Shown: in pieces, positions 17,387 to 24,982 of the stretch
How positions within the stretch are numbered: the stretch's first letter is position 1
How the letters are laid out: each line of letters starts with the position of its first letter
Origin: UBA4416 sp035439445
Lineage (GTDB): Bacteria > Bacteroidota > Bacteroidia > B-17B0 > Aurantibacillaceae
Direction of reading: 5' to 3'
NCBI GenBank assembly: GCA_035439445.1
Contig: DAORKG010000002.1
Coordinates: 1 to 64,000, forward strand
DNA: 64,000 bases
The notes under the pieces: generated by a model
Told to the model about the DNA's origin: nothing
What the model saw: only the letters and a program-made list of their open reading frames with translations
Databases searched by the model: none
Translations under genes and position numbers: made by a program

Positions 17387-17848
17387 ATGAAAAATTTAAT
17401 TCTTTTAGCTGGTTTATTCTTAACAAGTACTGCATTTTCGCAAGACATTAGTTTTGATAATGGAACATACACTAAAAATCAAGTTGCTTATTCGGGTAAG
17501 CATACCTTGTATTATGCTAGCGGAGCCGTTAAAGAAGAGTTAAATATAAAAGACGGTAAATTAGATGGAGAGATGGTGAAGTATTTTGAGAACGGTCAAA
17601 AAATGGAAGTAGGGCAGTATGAAAATAATTTAAAGTTTGGTTTATGGACTCGATACAACATTACAGGCGCAACCATTGCAGAGGCTCGTTATAAAAATGA
17701 TAAAAAAGATGGTACTTGGATGGTATATGATGATAAAGGAAATAAGCAATTTCAAATGGAATATAAAGACGGAGAAAAAGTTGGAACCTGGACTCAATGG
17801 GATGAAACAGGCGCTGTTATAAAAACAACCGATTACGCTTCGATGTAA
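17387..17848 (+). CDS. Exported MORN-repeat (YwqK-like) protein
   Basis: 153 residues. Signal peptide MKNLILLAGLFLTSTAFSQ with a likely cut after Ala/Ser-Gln. Then about five MORN-like repeats of 20-24 residues: GKHTLYYASGAVKEEL, GKLDGEMVKYFENGQKME, NNLKFGLWTRYNITGATI, DKKDGTWMVYDDKGNKQ and GEKVGTWTQWDETGAVI. Proteins of this make-up are usually labelled YwqK-family antitoxin, but nothing here indicates a toxin partner. It is likely a periplasmic or surface protein of unknown role. It is a single-gene unit with an inverted repeat upstream and a terminator 22 bp after the stop. Confidence 0.88.
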   Translation: MKNLILLAGLFLTSTAFSQDISFDNGTYTKNQVAYSGKHTLYYASGAVKEELNIKDGKLDGEMVKYFENGQKMEVGQYENNLKFGLWTRYNITGATIAEARYKNDKKDGTWMVYDDKGNKQFQMEYKDGEKVGTWTQWDETGAVIKTTDYASM

Positions 17849-17870
17849 TAACATTACATAAAGCTATATA

Positions 17871-17902
17871 AAGCCATTTGCTGACGAGTAGATGGCTTTT
17901 TT
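17871..17902 (+). terminator. Terminator after the MORN-like gene (first copy of a repeated hairpin)
   Basis: Stem AAGCCAT (17871-17877) and ATGGCTT (17892-17898) with a 14-nt loop and a T run. The last 23 bases (17880-17902) recur exactly at 18364-18386 in the same orientation. Confidence 0.8.
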
Positions 17903-18257
17903 ATTTTAAATGAATGTTATAATGTTCCAAATCTTCTCTACTCAAATTTCTTTCCCAATAGAGGCCTTCATTGCAATCACAATTTATTGAAAACGAGCGA
18001 TTTTTACTTACAGCCCTTTCAAAAATTCTAAAATGTCCATTTTCATCTGTTGTTGCTGTAAATACACCTGGCAATGGTTCATCAGAGCCACTGGTGAATT
18101 GGCGTATATATACTGCTACATTGGGGACTGGTGTATTTCCTGTGCCTTTTTTAGAATATACAGTTCCTTCAGAAACCACTTTCTTAACGCAAGACGAAAG
18201 TATGAATACGAAGATCGTTAAGGACAAAAAAAATCGTTTTATAATTAGTGTTTTCAT
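17901..18257 (-). CDS. Small lipoprotein, carboxypeptidase-regulatory-like
   Basis: 118 residues from ATG at 18257; an upstream start at 18275 would add six residues before the signal peptide and is less likely. Signal peptide KTLIIKRFFLSLTIFVFILSSC with the lipobox LSSC. The mature part, SEGTVYSKKGTGNTPVPNVAVYIRQ to GVFTATTDENGHFRIF, fits a small transthyretin/CarboxypepD_reg-like beta domain. Family not identified further. It is bracketed by two exact 23-bp direct repeats, each part of a terminator hairpin pointing right, so the gene may have been inserted or inverted as a unit. Confidence 0.75.
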   Translation of the reverse strand: MKTLIIKRFFLSLTIFVFILSSCVKKVVSEGTVYSKKGTGNTPVPNVAVYIRQFTSGSDEPLPGVFTATTDENGHFRIFERAVSKNRSFSINCDCNEGLYWERNLSREDLEHYNIHLK

Positions 18258-18352
18258 ATACGAATATTTAACCATATCGAAATTACATAATTTCTATTTA
18301 TTCTTTAATTATTTTTTATGTAAGGAATTGATATGACATCATATAGTTTAAT

Positions 18353-18390
18353 AAAAGCCAGAGGCTGACGAGTAGATGGCTTTTTTGTTT
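18353..18390 (+). terminator. Second copy of the repeated terminator hairpin
   Basis: Stem AAAAGCCA (18353-18360) and TGGCTTTT (18377-18384), loop 16 nt, T run after it. It shares 23 identical bases with 17880-17902. No plus-strand gene ends just before it, so it is a terminator-like repeat without an obvious client. Confidence 0.6.
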
Positions 18391-18490
18391 TTGAATTTGT
18401 ATATTTACTTATAAAACATAAGGAAATCTTGTATAATTAACGAGATATGCTTAAGAAAGTTATGAATATAAGAAAGTTAGGCGCAAGCTT

Positions 18491-19039
18491 ATGACTAGAA
18501 AACGACCAAGAAAAATAGTAGTGTATAATGACAATGGGATTGATGTTGAGGAACAAAAGTTCAATACTGCTGTAATTATATTGCTTTCAATTGTTATAAA
18601 TCTTATTCTATTTTTTTGCTTCGCGTATCAGACACTGATTCCAACAACTTTTATTATTATTACATATCTATTACTACCAATTATTCTATTTATTGTCTTT
18701 AAAATTAAAAGAGTTAAGAATCCTGAACTAAAATCATTTACTATAACTCCACTTGTCCTAAATACAATTTTGGTTTTAAATTATTTCATTAGTTTCAATC
18801 CGAAACAAGAAACCTACTTTTACCAAAGAAATAGTCAAATAGTTTTTTCAAGAATAGGATATAGAAGTTATAGTCAAAATAGTACAGAAATCACTTTACA
18901 AAATAATGCTTATGATAATTACTATGGTATTAGAGTTTTCGTAAGCGAAGAAAATATAAAGGGCGGTTATAAAATAACATACACTTTCAAAACAGGCATT
19001 CTTGGAATACGTGTTATGACAGACTATAGTTTTAGTTAA
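18491..19039 (+). CDS. Membrane protein of unknown function
   Basis: 182 residues, not recognised. A basic N-terminus (TRKRPRKIVVYND) is followed by three predicted membrane helices (about 26-47, 50-69, 83-98). A soluble C-terminal part of about 80 residues is rich in Tyr, Ser and Asn (FYQRNSQIVFSRIGYRSYSQN) and predicts as beta-strands. Codon use is AT-rich with many ATA and AGA codons, unlike the housekeeping genes nearby. No partner gene or clear promoter is visible. It could be a recently acquired or orphan gene. Confidence 0.6.
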   Translation: MTRKRPRKIVVYNDNGIDVEEQKFNTAVIILLSIVINLILFFCFAYQTLIPTTFIIITYLLLPIILFIVFKIKRVKNPELKSFTITPLVLNTILVLNYFISFNPKQETYFYQRNSQIVFSRIGYRSYSQNSTEITLQNNAYDNYYGIRVFVSEENIKGGYKITYTFKTGILGIRVMTDYSFS

Positions 19040-19074
19040 GCATGCACCTAAAATCCTAGTAAAATATAAAGCAC

Positions 19075-20487
19075 CTAAACCCTAATCCCAATCACACACA
19101 CGTCATCCACTTGATCTAAACTACCTTTCCAGTTATTGTAGGTGTTTTCTAAAGCTAGTTTTTGCTCACGCATAGTTTTATCAGAATTCGCTATTAGAAC
19201 TTCTTCAAATTGTTTACGCATTAATTTTTTTCCTTTTGGTCCGCCAAACTGGTCGGCATAACCATCTGTAAATAAATACACACAATCTCCATCTTGCAAC
19301 TGTGTGGTAACATTGTCAAAAGGGATTACCTCATCATTCATGTTGCCAATGGCTTGCTTAGTTGCTTTTAAGGTTTCTAATGTTTTATTCCTTAGCACAT
19401 AAGCCGGATTATTGGCGCCGGAGTATGCTAACTGTTTTGTTTCTGTATCAATGGCGATAAAAGAAATATCCATACCATCTCTGATTTTTTCTTCGCCGTA
19501 ACCATGGTTTAGTGTGGTAATAATTTTTTGATTTAAAAAATCTAAAGCTTGCGCAGGTGTATTCACATCTCTTTCTGTAGCACTTTGATGTAAAAAATTT
19601 GAACCTAATAAACTCATGAAAGCACCCGGAACACCATGCCCCGTACAATCTGCTACTGCTAATAACAAAAATTCTTTTGGCTTTCCTTCTCTTGGAGTTG
19701 TTTTTATTTTTCTTGCCCAATAAAAATCACCTGATACAATATCACGAGGTTGATATAAAATAAAATAGTTGTCCTTAAAAAAACTTTCCAATAAATTTTT
19801 TGGGGGCAATAGTGCTTCTTGCAAACGTTTAGCGTAACGCAAACTGCTTATAATTTCCTGATTCTTTTCATCAACTTCTTCTTTCTGTTGTTCAATTAAT
19901 TGTTTCGATTTTTCAAGTTCTAAGCGGCTCACCAATTCTTTGTAGGTTAGTCGGTATCTATTCCTAATCATAAACATACAGAAAATCGCTACAGTAAATG
20001 TAAGCATACCTCCATTCACCATAAACTCTTCAATGCTCAGTTTGCTGTTTAATACATAGAAAAAAATATTACTTACTATAGTTACCAACATCAATATTAT
20101 TGATAACCAGAATTCCCACAACACCAACATGCCAACTCCAATAAACATCGCAATATAAGCAAAAGCATGTTTTTGTAGGTGGCTTATATCCATTACACTC
20201 CACATATAGGCATTTTGAACAGAGATACCTAATACAATAATAAAGGTGCAGGTAAAAATACTAATGCCTAGTTTATGTCTTAAAATAACTGCTAAAAATG
20301 TAGTGAATGAAACTACAAATCTAAAAGCTAAAAAAGGAATCCAGTATTCTGGTAATACAATATAATCGCTGGCAAACCAACCTAAGTTTAATATAATACC
20401 TACCCAGCAAGCAATAATATGAGCTTTCTCAGTTGCTTTTGTAAATTCTTTCTTTATTAAACTTTCGGGTATGGTTAAATCTTCCAT
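19075..20487 (-). CDS. Membrane SpoIIE-type serine phosphatase
   Basis: 470 residues. The N-terminal half has about six membrane helices (residues 22-175). A coiled coil follows (about 185-215, LELEKSKQLIEQQKEEVDEKNQEI), then a PP2C-like SpoIIE domain with FLLLAVADCTGHGVPGAFMSLLGSNFL (metal-binding Asp and Gly) and DGDCVYLFTDGYADQFGG. SpoIIE/RsbU-type phosphatases dephosphorylate anti-anti-sigma or similar proteins; no such partner is coded in the window. The C-terminus is complete. An upstream near-match GTACTTTAG to the -7 box lies just before the start. Confidence 0.9.
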   Translation of the reverse strand: MEDLTIPESLIKKEFTKATEKAHIIACWVGIILNLGWFASDYIVLPEYWIPFLAFRFVVSFTTFLAVILRHKLGISIFTCTFIIVLGISVQNAYMWSVMDISHLQKHAFAYIAMFIGVGMLVLWEFWLSIILMLVTIVSNIFFYVLNSKLSIEEFMVNGGMLTFTVAIFCMFMIRNRYRLTYKELVSRLELEKSKQLIEQQKEEVDEKNQEIISSLRYAKRLQEALLPPKNLLESFFKDNYFILYQPRDIVSGDFYWARKIKTTPREGKPKEFLLLAVADCTGHGVPGAFMSLLGSNFLHQSATERDVNTPAQALDFLNQKIITTLNHGYGEEKIRDGMDISFIAIDTETKQLAYSGANNPAYVLRNKTLETLKATKQAIGNMNDEVIPFDNVTTQLQDGDCVYLFTDGYADQFGGPKGKKLMRKQFEEVLIANSDKTMREQKLALENTYNNWKGSLDQVDDVCVIGIRV

Positions 20488-20544
20488 TAAAACCCTAAAG
20501 TACTAAATAATAACCAAAAAATGAAATTGATGTTTAACTTAAAA

Positions 20545-21558
20545 CTAAACAGAAGCTTCTTTGTATTTCTCCATAAAGTCCATTGCAGTTTTCATCATTT
20601 CCGTTGAACCTAAAAATAATGGAGTGCGTTGGTGAAGTTCATTAATGTCTAATTCCATAATGCGCTTGTATCCGTCAGTTGCAGTACCACCCGCTTGTTC
20701 AATAATAAAAGCTAATGGATTACATTCGTATAATAAACGTAATTTCCCTTTTGGAGATTTAGTAGTTGTTGGGTAAATATAAATACCACCTGTAATTAAG
20801 TTACGGTGAATATCTGCTACACCCGAACCAATATAACGGCTAGAATATGGACGATTAGTAGCTTTGTCTTCTTCTTGACAATACTTAATGTATTTTTTTA
20901 CGCCATCAGGAAAGTGTAAATAGTTTCCTTCGTTGATAGAATAGGTTTTCCCTTCTTTTGGCATTTGCATATTTGGGTGAGATAAACAGAACTCACCAAT
21001 ACTTGGGTCTAATGTAAATCCATTAACACCTTTACCTGTTGTGTAAACCAACATAGCTGATGAACCATAGATGATATAACCGGCAGCTACTTGCTCTGTA
21101 CCACGTTGCATAAAATCTTCGTGAGTACCCGGACCATTTAAACTTACTCTGCGGTAAATGGAAAAGATTGTTCCGATAGAAACGTTTACATCAATATTAG
21201 ATGAACCATCTAATGGATCCATGGCCACCACATAACGTGCATTTTTTGAAATCTCAGAATCAATAGGAATAATGTCTTCGTTTTCTTCGCTGGCAATAGC
21301 ACAACACTCTCCACCTGCTTTTAATGCAGCAATAAACTGGTCATTTGCAAACACATCTAGTTTTTTAACTCTTTCTCCCTGTACGTTTGTATCTCCTGTT
21401 TCACCAAGAATTTCCACTAAGCCGGCTTTTGTTACCTCACGATTTACGATTTTTGCAGCGATACCAATATCACGTAATAAACGAGATAATTCTCCTTTAG
21501 CAAATGGGAAATCGTTTTGTTTTTCGATGATAAACTGGCCTAATGTTTTTGCGTACAT
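20545..21558 (-). CDS. fbp: Class I fructose-1,6-bisphosphatase
   Basis: 337 residues, normal for class I FBPase. Metal-site motif DPLDGSSNIDVNVSIGTIFSIYR and the C-terminal substrate region GKLRLLYECNPLAFIIEQAGG with TDG. The enzyme removes phosphate 1 from fructose-1,6-bisphosphate in gluconeogenesis. A perfect -7 box TACCTTTG lies 55 bp upstream on the minus strand. It is a single-gene unit. Confidence 0.97.
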   Translation of the reverse strand: MYAKTLGQFIIEKQNDFPFAKGELSRLLRDIGIAAKIVNREVTKAGLVEILGETGDTNVQGERVKKLDVFANDQFIAALKAGGECCAIASEENEDIIPIDSEISKNARYVVAMDPLDGSSNIDVNVSIGTIFSIYRRVSLNGPGTHEDFMQRGTEQVAAGYIIYGSSAMLVYTTGKGVNGFTLDPSIGEFCLSHPNMQMPKEGKTYSINEGNYLHFPDGVKKYIKYCQEEDKATNRPYSSRYIGSGVADIHRNLITGGIYIYPTTTKSPKGKLRLLYECNPLAFIIEQAGGTATDGYKRIMELDINELHQRTPLFLGSTEMMKTAMDFMEKYKEASV

Positions 21559-21613
21559 GTTAAATATGTTTAGAGTTAATAATCCTTTTAAATACTACAT
21601 TTTGTATGTATTG

Positions 21614-21621
21614 CAAAGGTA
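21614..21621 (-). promoter_or_regulatory. -7 promoter element for fbp
   Basis: Minus-strand TACCTTTG, an exact match to TAnnTTTG, 55 bp before the fbp ATG. No good TTG was seen 19 bp further upstream. Confidence 0.65.
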
Positions 21622-21647
21622 AATTTATTATTAATATAAAAATAAAA

Positions 21648-21672
21648 AAGTGCTTCATTTTAGGAAGCACTT
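21648..21672 (-). terminator. Terminator after the small gene at 21705
   Basis: Stem AAGTGCTTC (21648-21656) and GAAGCACTT (21664-21672) with a 7-nt loop. Read on the minus strand it is followed by a T run (21642-21650). It separates the small gene from fbp. Confidence 0.85.
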
Positions 21673-21704
21673 TTGGGTAATATTTAGATAGAATTTTGTT
21701 AAAA

Positions 21705-21977
21705 TTACTTACTGTATTCGTCTTTCAAAAACTCTCTCCAGTCGCCAAGGTTTGATATTACTTGTATTTGGCGGTAATGTAAATGAAATTGTTCCTCGTT
21801 TTCTTGAGAATTCAAGATATTTAAGCGGTATCTGTCAAAATTAGCTAATGCAAATTTCTCTTCAGCTGTTAATGTTTTTCCGCTAAATTCCTTATCACGC
21901 AAATCATTAATGCTCTCTGTTCCGCCAATATCCTGCTTGCTAAAAAAGCGTTTTGCTATGTCATTCTTAAAGTCCAT
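21705..21977 (-). CDS. Small conserved-looking cytosolic protein
   Basis: 90 residues from ATG at 21977; a TTG at 21986 is in frame but lies inside the -7 promoter box, so ATG is right. No signal or membrane segment. Highly charged and helical: DIAKRFFSKQDIGGTESINDLRDKEFSGKTLTAEEKFALANFDRYRLNIL, then a His/Gln-rich stretch QFHLHYRQIQVISNLGDWREFLKDEY. It resembles small single-copy proteins of Flavobacteriia-type genomes, but I cannot name a function. It has its own promoter (TATCTTTG at 21984-21991) with only 6 bp before the ATG, and its own terminator. Confidence 0.75.
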   Translation of the reverse strand: MDFKNDIAKRFFSKQDIGGTESINDLRDKEFSGKTLTAEEKFALANFDRYRLNILNSQENEEQFHLHYRQIQVISNLGDWREFLKDEYSK

Positions 21978-21983
21978 CACTTT

Positions 21984-22014
21984 CAAAGATAATAAAAAGG
22001 ATTGATTAACTTTG
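21984..22014. promoter_or_regulatory. Divergent pair of -7 promoter elements
   Basis: Minus strand: TATCTTTG (21984-21991), only 6 bp from the ATG at 21977. Plus strand: TAACTTTG (22007-22014), 31 bp before the ATG at 22046. Both match TAnnTTTG exactly, with 15 bp between the boxes. Confidence 0.75.
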
Positions 22015-22045
22015 CGTTTTAATACAATCTCTTGCTAACAAACTG

Positions 22046-22654
22046 ATGTTAAAATCAAGCTATATAATATTTATATGTTTAACCATAGGCTTAGAAACTT
22101 CTGTTTATGCACAACATCAAATTTCTAAGTATGAGTATAGATGGGCCTTTTTTCATCCGATAGCAGCAAAAAAAGTGCAAAAACATTTGATAGAAGCAAT
22201 GGATGTTTACACAGAAGTGAAAAAATCGAAACAGTTGGATGAGTTTGAAAGTGGAGGAACGTTAGACGCTTTCAGACACGCATTTACGATGGCTTACTTA
22301 TCTCGTTATGTGAAAAGTAAGAAATTAAGGAAATTAGGCAAAGCACACGAGAGAGGCAATGAATACTTTTTTTACAAAAAACATCAGGAGTTTGGAGAAA
22401 GAGCGGATAGTTTAGCTTGTGTGATGGATTTGAGAAATAATGAACTGGGTTTTGAAATTGGTTCAAAGTATTGTCAAGTTTCAAAAGAAGAATTAAAAAC
22501 CATTGTGATTGAACAGATAAAAAAAGGAAATGCCTGGAAATTGAAAAAAAATAGCCAAAATCAGTACGTTTCTTGCAAAAACGAGCCGATTTTGATGGAA
22601 AATTACAAAAAACAATGGTTTTTACCCAAATGCTTAATAAAAAGTAATGAGTAA
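22046..22654 (+). CDS. Exported DUF6973-like protein
   Basis: 202 residues with a signal peptide (KSSYIIFICLTIGLETSVYAQ). The core has GTLDAFRHAFTMAYLSRYVKSKKLRKLGKAHERGNE and ADSLACVMDLRNNELGFEIG. The spaced pattern DAFRHA, HE and MDLxNN matches what I know of the DUF6973 family, where these His, Glu, Asp and Asn residues are invariant and suggest an enzymatic or metal site. The function is unknown. The protein is probably periplasmic. It shares a divergent promoter region with the small gene at 21705. Confidence 0.75.
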   Translation: MLKSSYIIFICLTIGLETSVYAQHQISKYEYRWAFFHPIAAKKVQKHLIEAMDVYTEVKKSKQLDEFESGGTLDAFRHAFTMAYLSRYVKSKKLRKLGKAHERGNEYFFYKKHQEFGERADSLACVMDLRNNELGFEIGSKYCQVSKEELKTIVIEQIKKGNAWKLKKNSQNQYVSCKNEPILMENYKKQWFLPKCLIKSNE

Positions 22655-22720
22655 GTAGTTGCTTAATTCACTCAAAAACAGCTTTTTATATAAGCTAAAA
22701 ATTAATTGTTTTTTGTGATT

Positions 22721-22753
22721 TTGTTGGTAGGATTGAAAAAAAGTGTATATTTG
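22721..22753 (+). promoter_or_regulatory. Promoter of the yceD-rpmF operon
   Basis: TTGTTG at 22721-22726, then 19 bp, then TATATTTG (22746-22753), a perfect TAnnTTTG box followed by CC. The ATG is 22 bp downstream. It is the strongest promoter match in the window, as expected for a ribosomal-protein operon. Confidence 0.85.
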
Positions 22754-22775
22754 CCGTCCATTTTGGAGATAAGCT

Positions 22776-23306
22776 ATGGGTAAAAGTCAGTACAAAATAC
22801 AGTTTGGCGGTTTATCGATAGGTGAACACCAATTTGAGTTTGATATTAATAACAAGTTCTTTGAGCAATTTAGTGAAAGCGAAATAACCAAAGCTGATAT
22901 ACAGGTTAAAGCTAAATTAGTAAAACAAAATACGTTGATGCATATTATGTTTACTTTTGATGGCACTGTTAAATTAAGCTGCGACCGCTGTTTGATTGAT
23001 TATAATTGTCCTGTTTTTGGTCAAGAAAAATTAGTTATCAAGCACGGTAATCCTGAAGAAAGTAATGATGAAATATTAGTGCTTAAGGAAGGGGTTGATG
23101 AAGCAAATTTTTCGCAATACTTATATGAATATATTGAGTTAGCGATTCCTAGCAGAAGAGTACCATGTGAGGATGAAGAATTGGATATAGATGTTGAGTG
23201 TGACGAAGAGACTTTAGCTAAATACAACGAATTAAAAATTGATGAAGAACCAAGTGAAAATCCTGAATGGGATAAATTAAAAAATATAAAGTTTAACAAT
23301 AATTAA
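22776..23306 (+). CDS. yceD: DUF177 / YceD-family protein
   Basis: 176 residues. The core pattern LVKQNTLMHIMFTFDGTVKLSCDRCLIDYNCPVFGQEKL has the CxRC motif of YceD (DUF177) proteins, then an acidic C-terminal part (EYIELAIPSRRVPCEDEELDIDVECDEET) typical of the family. YceD genes nearly always precede rpmF, as here (11 bp gap), and in plants and bacteria the family is linked to 23S rRNA or ribosome maturation. Usual partners plsX and fabH do not follow in this genome. Confidence 0.9.
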   Translation: MGKSQYKIQFGGLSIGEHQFEFDINNKFFEQFSESEITKADIQVKAKLVKQNTLMHIMFTFDGTVKLSCDRCLIDYNCPVFGQEKLVIKHGNPEESNDEILVLKEGVDEANFSQYLYEYIELAIPSRRVPCEDEELDIDVECDEETLAKYNELKIDEEPSENPEWDKLKNIKFNNN

Positions 23307-23317
23307 AATTAAATAAC

Positions 23318-23509
23318 ATGCCTAATCCTAAACGAAAACTATCCAGATCACGTAGAGATTCTCGTCGTTCTACATACAAAGCTCCAGAAATGACGATTGC
23401 TAAAGACACAACAACCGGAGAAGCACATTTATTTCACCGTGCACACTGGTTCGAAGGAAAACTTTACTACAAAGGAAAAGTAGTAATGGAAAAAGCAGCT
23501 AAAGCTTAA
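23318..23509 (+). CDS. rpmF: 50S ribosomal protein L32
   Basis: 63 residues. Starts MPNPKRKLSRSRRDSRRSTYKAP, the highly conserved L32 N-terminus, followed by the TGEAHLFHRAHWFEGKLYYKGKVV part of the Bacteroidota form, in which the zinc cysteines of some L32 proteins are absent. It is a component of the large ribosomal subunit. It ends the yceD-rpmF operon, with a strong terminator 25 bp after the stop. Confidence 0.98.
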   Translation: MPNPKRKLSRSRRDSRRSTYKAPEMTIAKDTTTGEAHLFHRAHWFEGKLYYKGKVVMEKAAKA

Positions 23510-23531
23510 TTTTTTTGAATAATATATATTC

Positions 23532-23566
23532 AAAAACCTCCTTGTGAAAGCAAGGAGGTTTTTTTG
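23532..23566 (+). terminator. Terminator after rpmF
   Basis: Perfect 10-bp stem AACCTCCTTG (23535-23544) and CAAGGAGGTT (23551-23560), 6-nt loop, then a T run. Confidence 0.95.
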
Positions 23567-23582
23567 TTTAAATTAACCGCAG

Positions 23583-23615
23583 AGACCCTCTAGGTTTCAA
23601 AAACCTAGAGGGTCT
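23583..23615. repeat. Perfect 15-bp inverted repeat (GACCCTCTAGG type)
   Basis: AGACCCTCTAGGTTT (23583-23597) and its exact complement (23601-23615) around a 3-nt loop CAA. It lies 10 bp before the ATG of the next gene and has no T run, so it is unlikely to be a terminator. A related imperfect hairpin is at 61033-61064. It could mask the ribosome-binding region of the Cys-rich protein. Confidence 0.7.
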
Positions 23616-23625
23616 AGTATAAAAA

Positions 23626-23814
23626 ATGCAAAACACCACCTGCCAACGTTGTAACCAGCCATTTATTTGCAATCCCACAAATATTGCTGCCTGTGCTTGC
23701 TCAAAAATTGAGTTAAGCACACAAGAAATATCATATATTGCAAAACGTTATTCTAATTGTGTTTGTAATACTTGTTTATTACATTTAAAGGATGAATTTT
23801 TAGCACAAAAATGA
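23626..23814 (+). CDS. Cysteine-rich CWC-like protein
   Basis: 62 residues with eight cysteines, in pairs: CQRCNQPFIC, ACACS, CVCNTC. The layout matches the small 'cysteine-rich CWC' family, in which CWC is the central motif; here it is CAC. Likely a zinc-binding protein of unknown role. It overlaps the following ketosynthase by 4 bp (ATGA), so the two are translationally coupled. The strong hairpin just upstream may govern its expression. Confidence 0.8.
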   Translation: MQNTTCQRCNQPFICNPTNIAACACSKIELSTQEISYIAKRYSNCVCNTCLLHLKDEFLAQK

Positions 23815-24971
23815 TTTTTACATCTTACAATAATATTATTAGTCCATTGGGATTTTCTACTCAAGAAAATTATCAAGCGGTTACTAATTCAATTATTGGA
23901 GTAAAAAAAATAAAGCTACCTTTTTCGCAAGATGAATTTTGTGTCGCAAAAATTAGCGATGATAAAATTCAAGAGCATCTTTCTCAAATTAAAAATGCAG
24001 ACACACATACAAAACTAGAGCAGTTAAGTATTTTATCTATTCAAGATGTTATCAATCAAAGTGGCATTAATCCCAGAGATAATCGCACACTTTTAATTTA
24101 TTCTACTACTAAAGGCAATATTGACATACTGTCCTTCGACTACGCTCAGGATGATAGATATAAAGGAATAGATTCAAAAAGAGCTTACTTATCAGTCTTT
24201 GCTAAACATTTGCAATCTTATTTTCAATTAGCACATACACCCGTTGTGTTATCAAACGCTTGTATTTCCGGCATTCTAGCTATTATCATTGCAAAACGTT
24301 TTATTGAACAAGGTGCTTATGATAATGTGTTAGTGTGTGGAGGCGATATTTTATCGGAGTTTACAATTAGTGGTTTCAAATCGTTTAACGCCTTAAGTAG
24401 CGAACCAAGTAAGCCATTTGATGCCAATAGAGTTGGTATTAATTTAGGCGAAGCAGTTTCTACTATATTAATCACAAATCAAAAAGGATTAGCTACTCCT
24501 TACAACACTCAGTTAGTAAGTGGCGCTTCTGCAAATGATGCTAATCATATTTCTGGTCCTTCGCGCACCGGAGATGGTTTATTTCAATGCCTAACAGAAA
24601 CTTTAAAAAATAATAGCACAACAGATATTGGTTTTATTTCAGCTCACGGCACTGCAACACCATTTAATGACGAAATGGAATCTATTGCATTTGATAGAGC
24701 AGGTTTAAATACAATTCCTGTAAATAGTTTGAAAGGTTATTACGGACACACACTTGGTGCTGCCGGTGTTTTAGAAACCATATTATCTTTAGAATCTATG
24801 CAGCATCAACGTTTAATAAAATCTGAAGGATTTGAAGCCAAAGGTGTGACTGGAAATGTCACGATGATTGAATCACATCAAGATAAAAACTTTACTTCGT
24901 TTATTAAAACAGCTTCTGGATTTGGTGGTTGCAATGCAGCTGCTTTATTTAAAAAATATAAACACGAGTGA
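23811..24971 (+). CDS. Beta-ketoacyl-ACP synthase (FabB/F-like), cluster gene
   Basis: 386 residues of the thiolase fold. Active-site Cys in VVLSNACISGILAI, then His in ISAHGTATPFNDEME and NSLKGYYGHTLGAAG, so all three catalytic residues are present. It belongs to a run of ketosynthase genes typical of aryl-polyene/flexirubin-like pigment clusters of Bacteroidota. A segment near residues 105-122 (SFDYAQDD) looks like an in-frame insertion encoded by a dispersed-repeat-like sequence at 24131-24152. An IS200-like element lies between this gene and the next cluster gene. Confidence 0.9.
   Translation: MIFTSYNNIISPLGFSTQENYQAVTNSIIGVKKIKLPFSQDEFCVAKISDDKIQEHLSQIKNADTHTKLEQLSILSIQDVINQSGINPRDNRTLLIYSTTKGNIDILSFDYAQDDRYKGIDSKRAYLSVFAKHLQSYFQLAHTPVVLSNACISGILAIIIAKRFIEQGAYDNVLVCGGDILSEFTISGFKSFNALSSEPSKPFDANRVGINLGEAVSTILITNQKGLATPYNTQLVSGASANDANHISGPSRTGDGLFQCLTETLKNNSTTDIGFISAHGTATPFNDEMESIAFDRAGLNTIPVNSLKGYYGHTLGAAGVLETILSLESMQHQRLIKSEGFEAKGVTGNVTMIESHQDKNFTSFIKTASGFGGCNAAALFKKYKHE
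24131..24152 (+). repeat. Repeat-like sequence inside the ketosynthase gene
   Basis: The text CCTTCGACTACGCTCAGG (24133-24150) is GC-richer than its surroundings and resembles a short dispersed repeat that I recall from Bacteroidota genomes. It codes in frame for SFDYAQDD. Recognition is from memory and not checked. Confidence 0.45.
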
Positions 24972-24982
24972 GGAATAAATAA

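Noticed and set aside
17971..18336. 121-residue plus-strand ORF
   Set aside because: Antisense to a lipoprotein gene with a clear signal peptide and lipobox; the translation has no ordered features.
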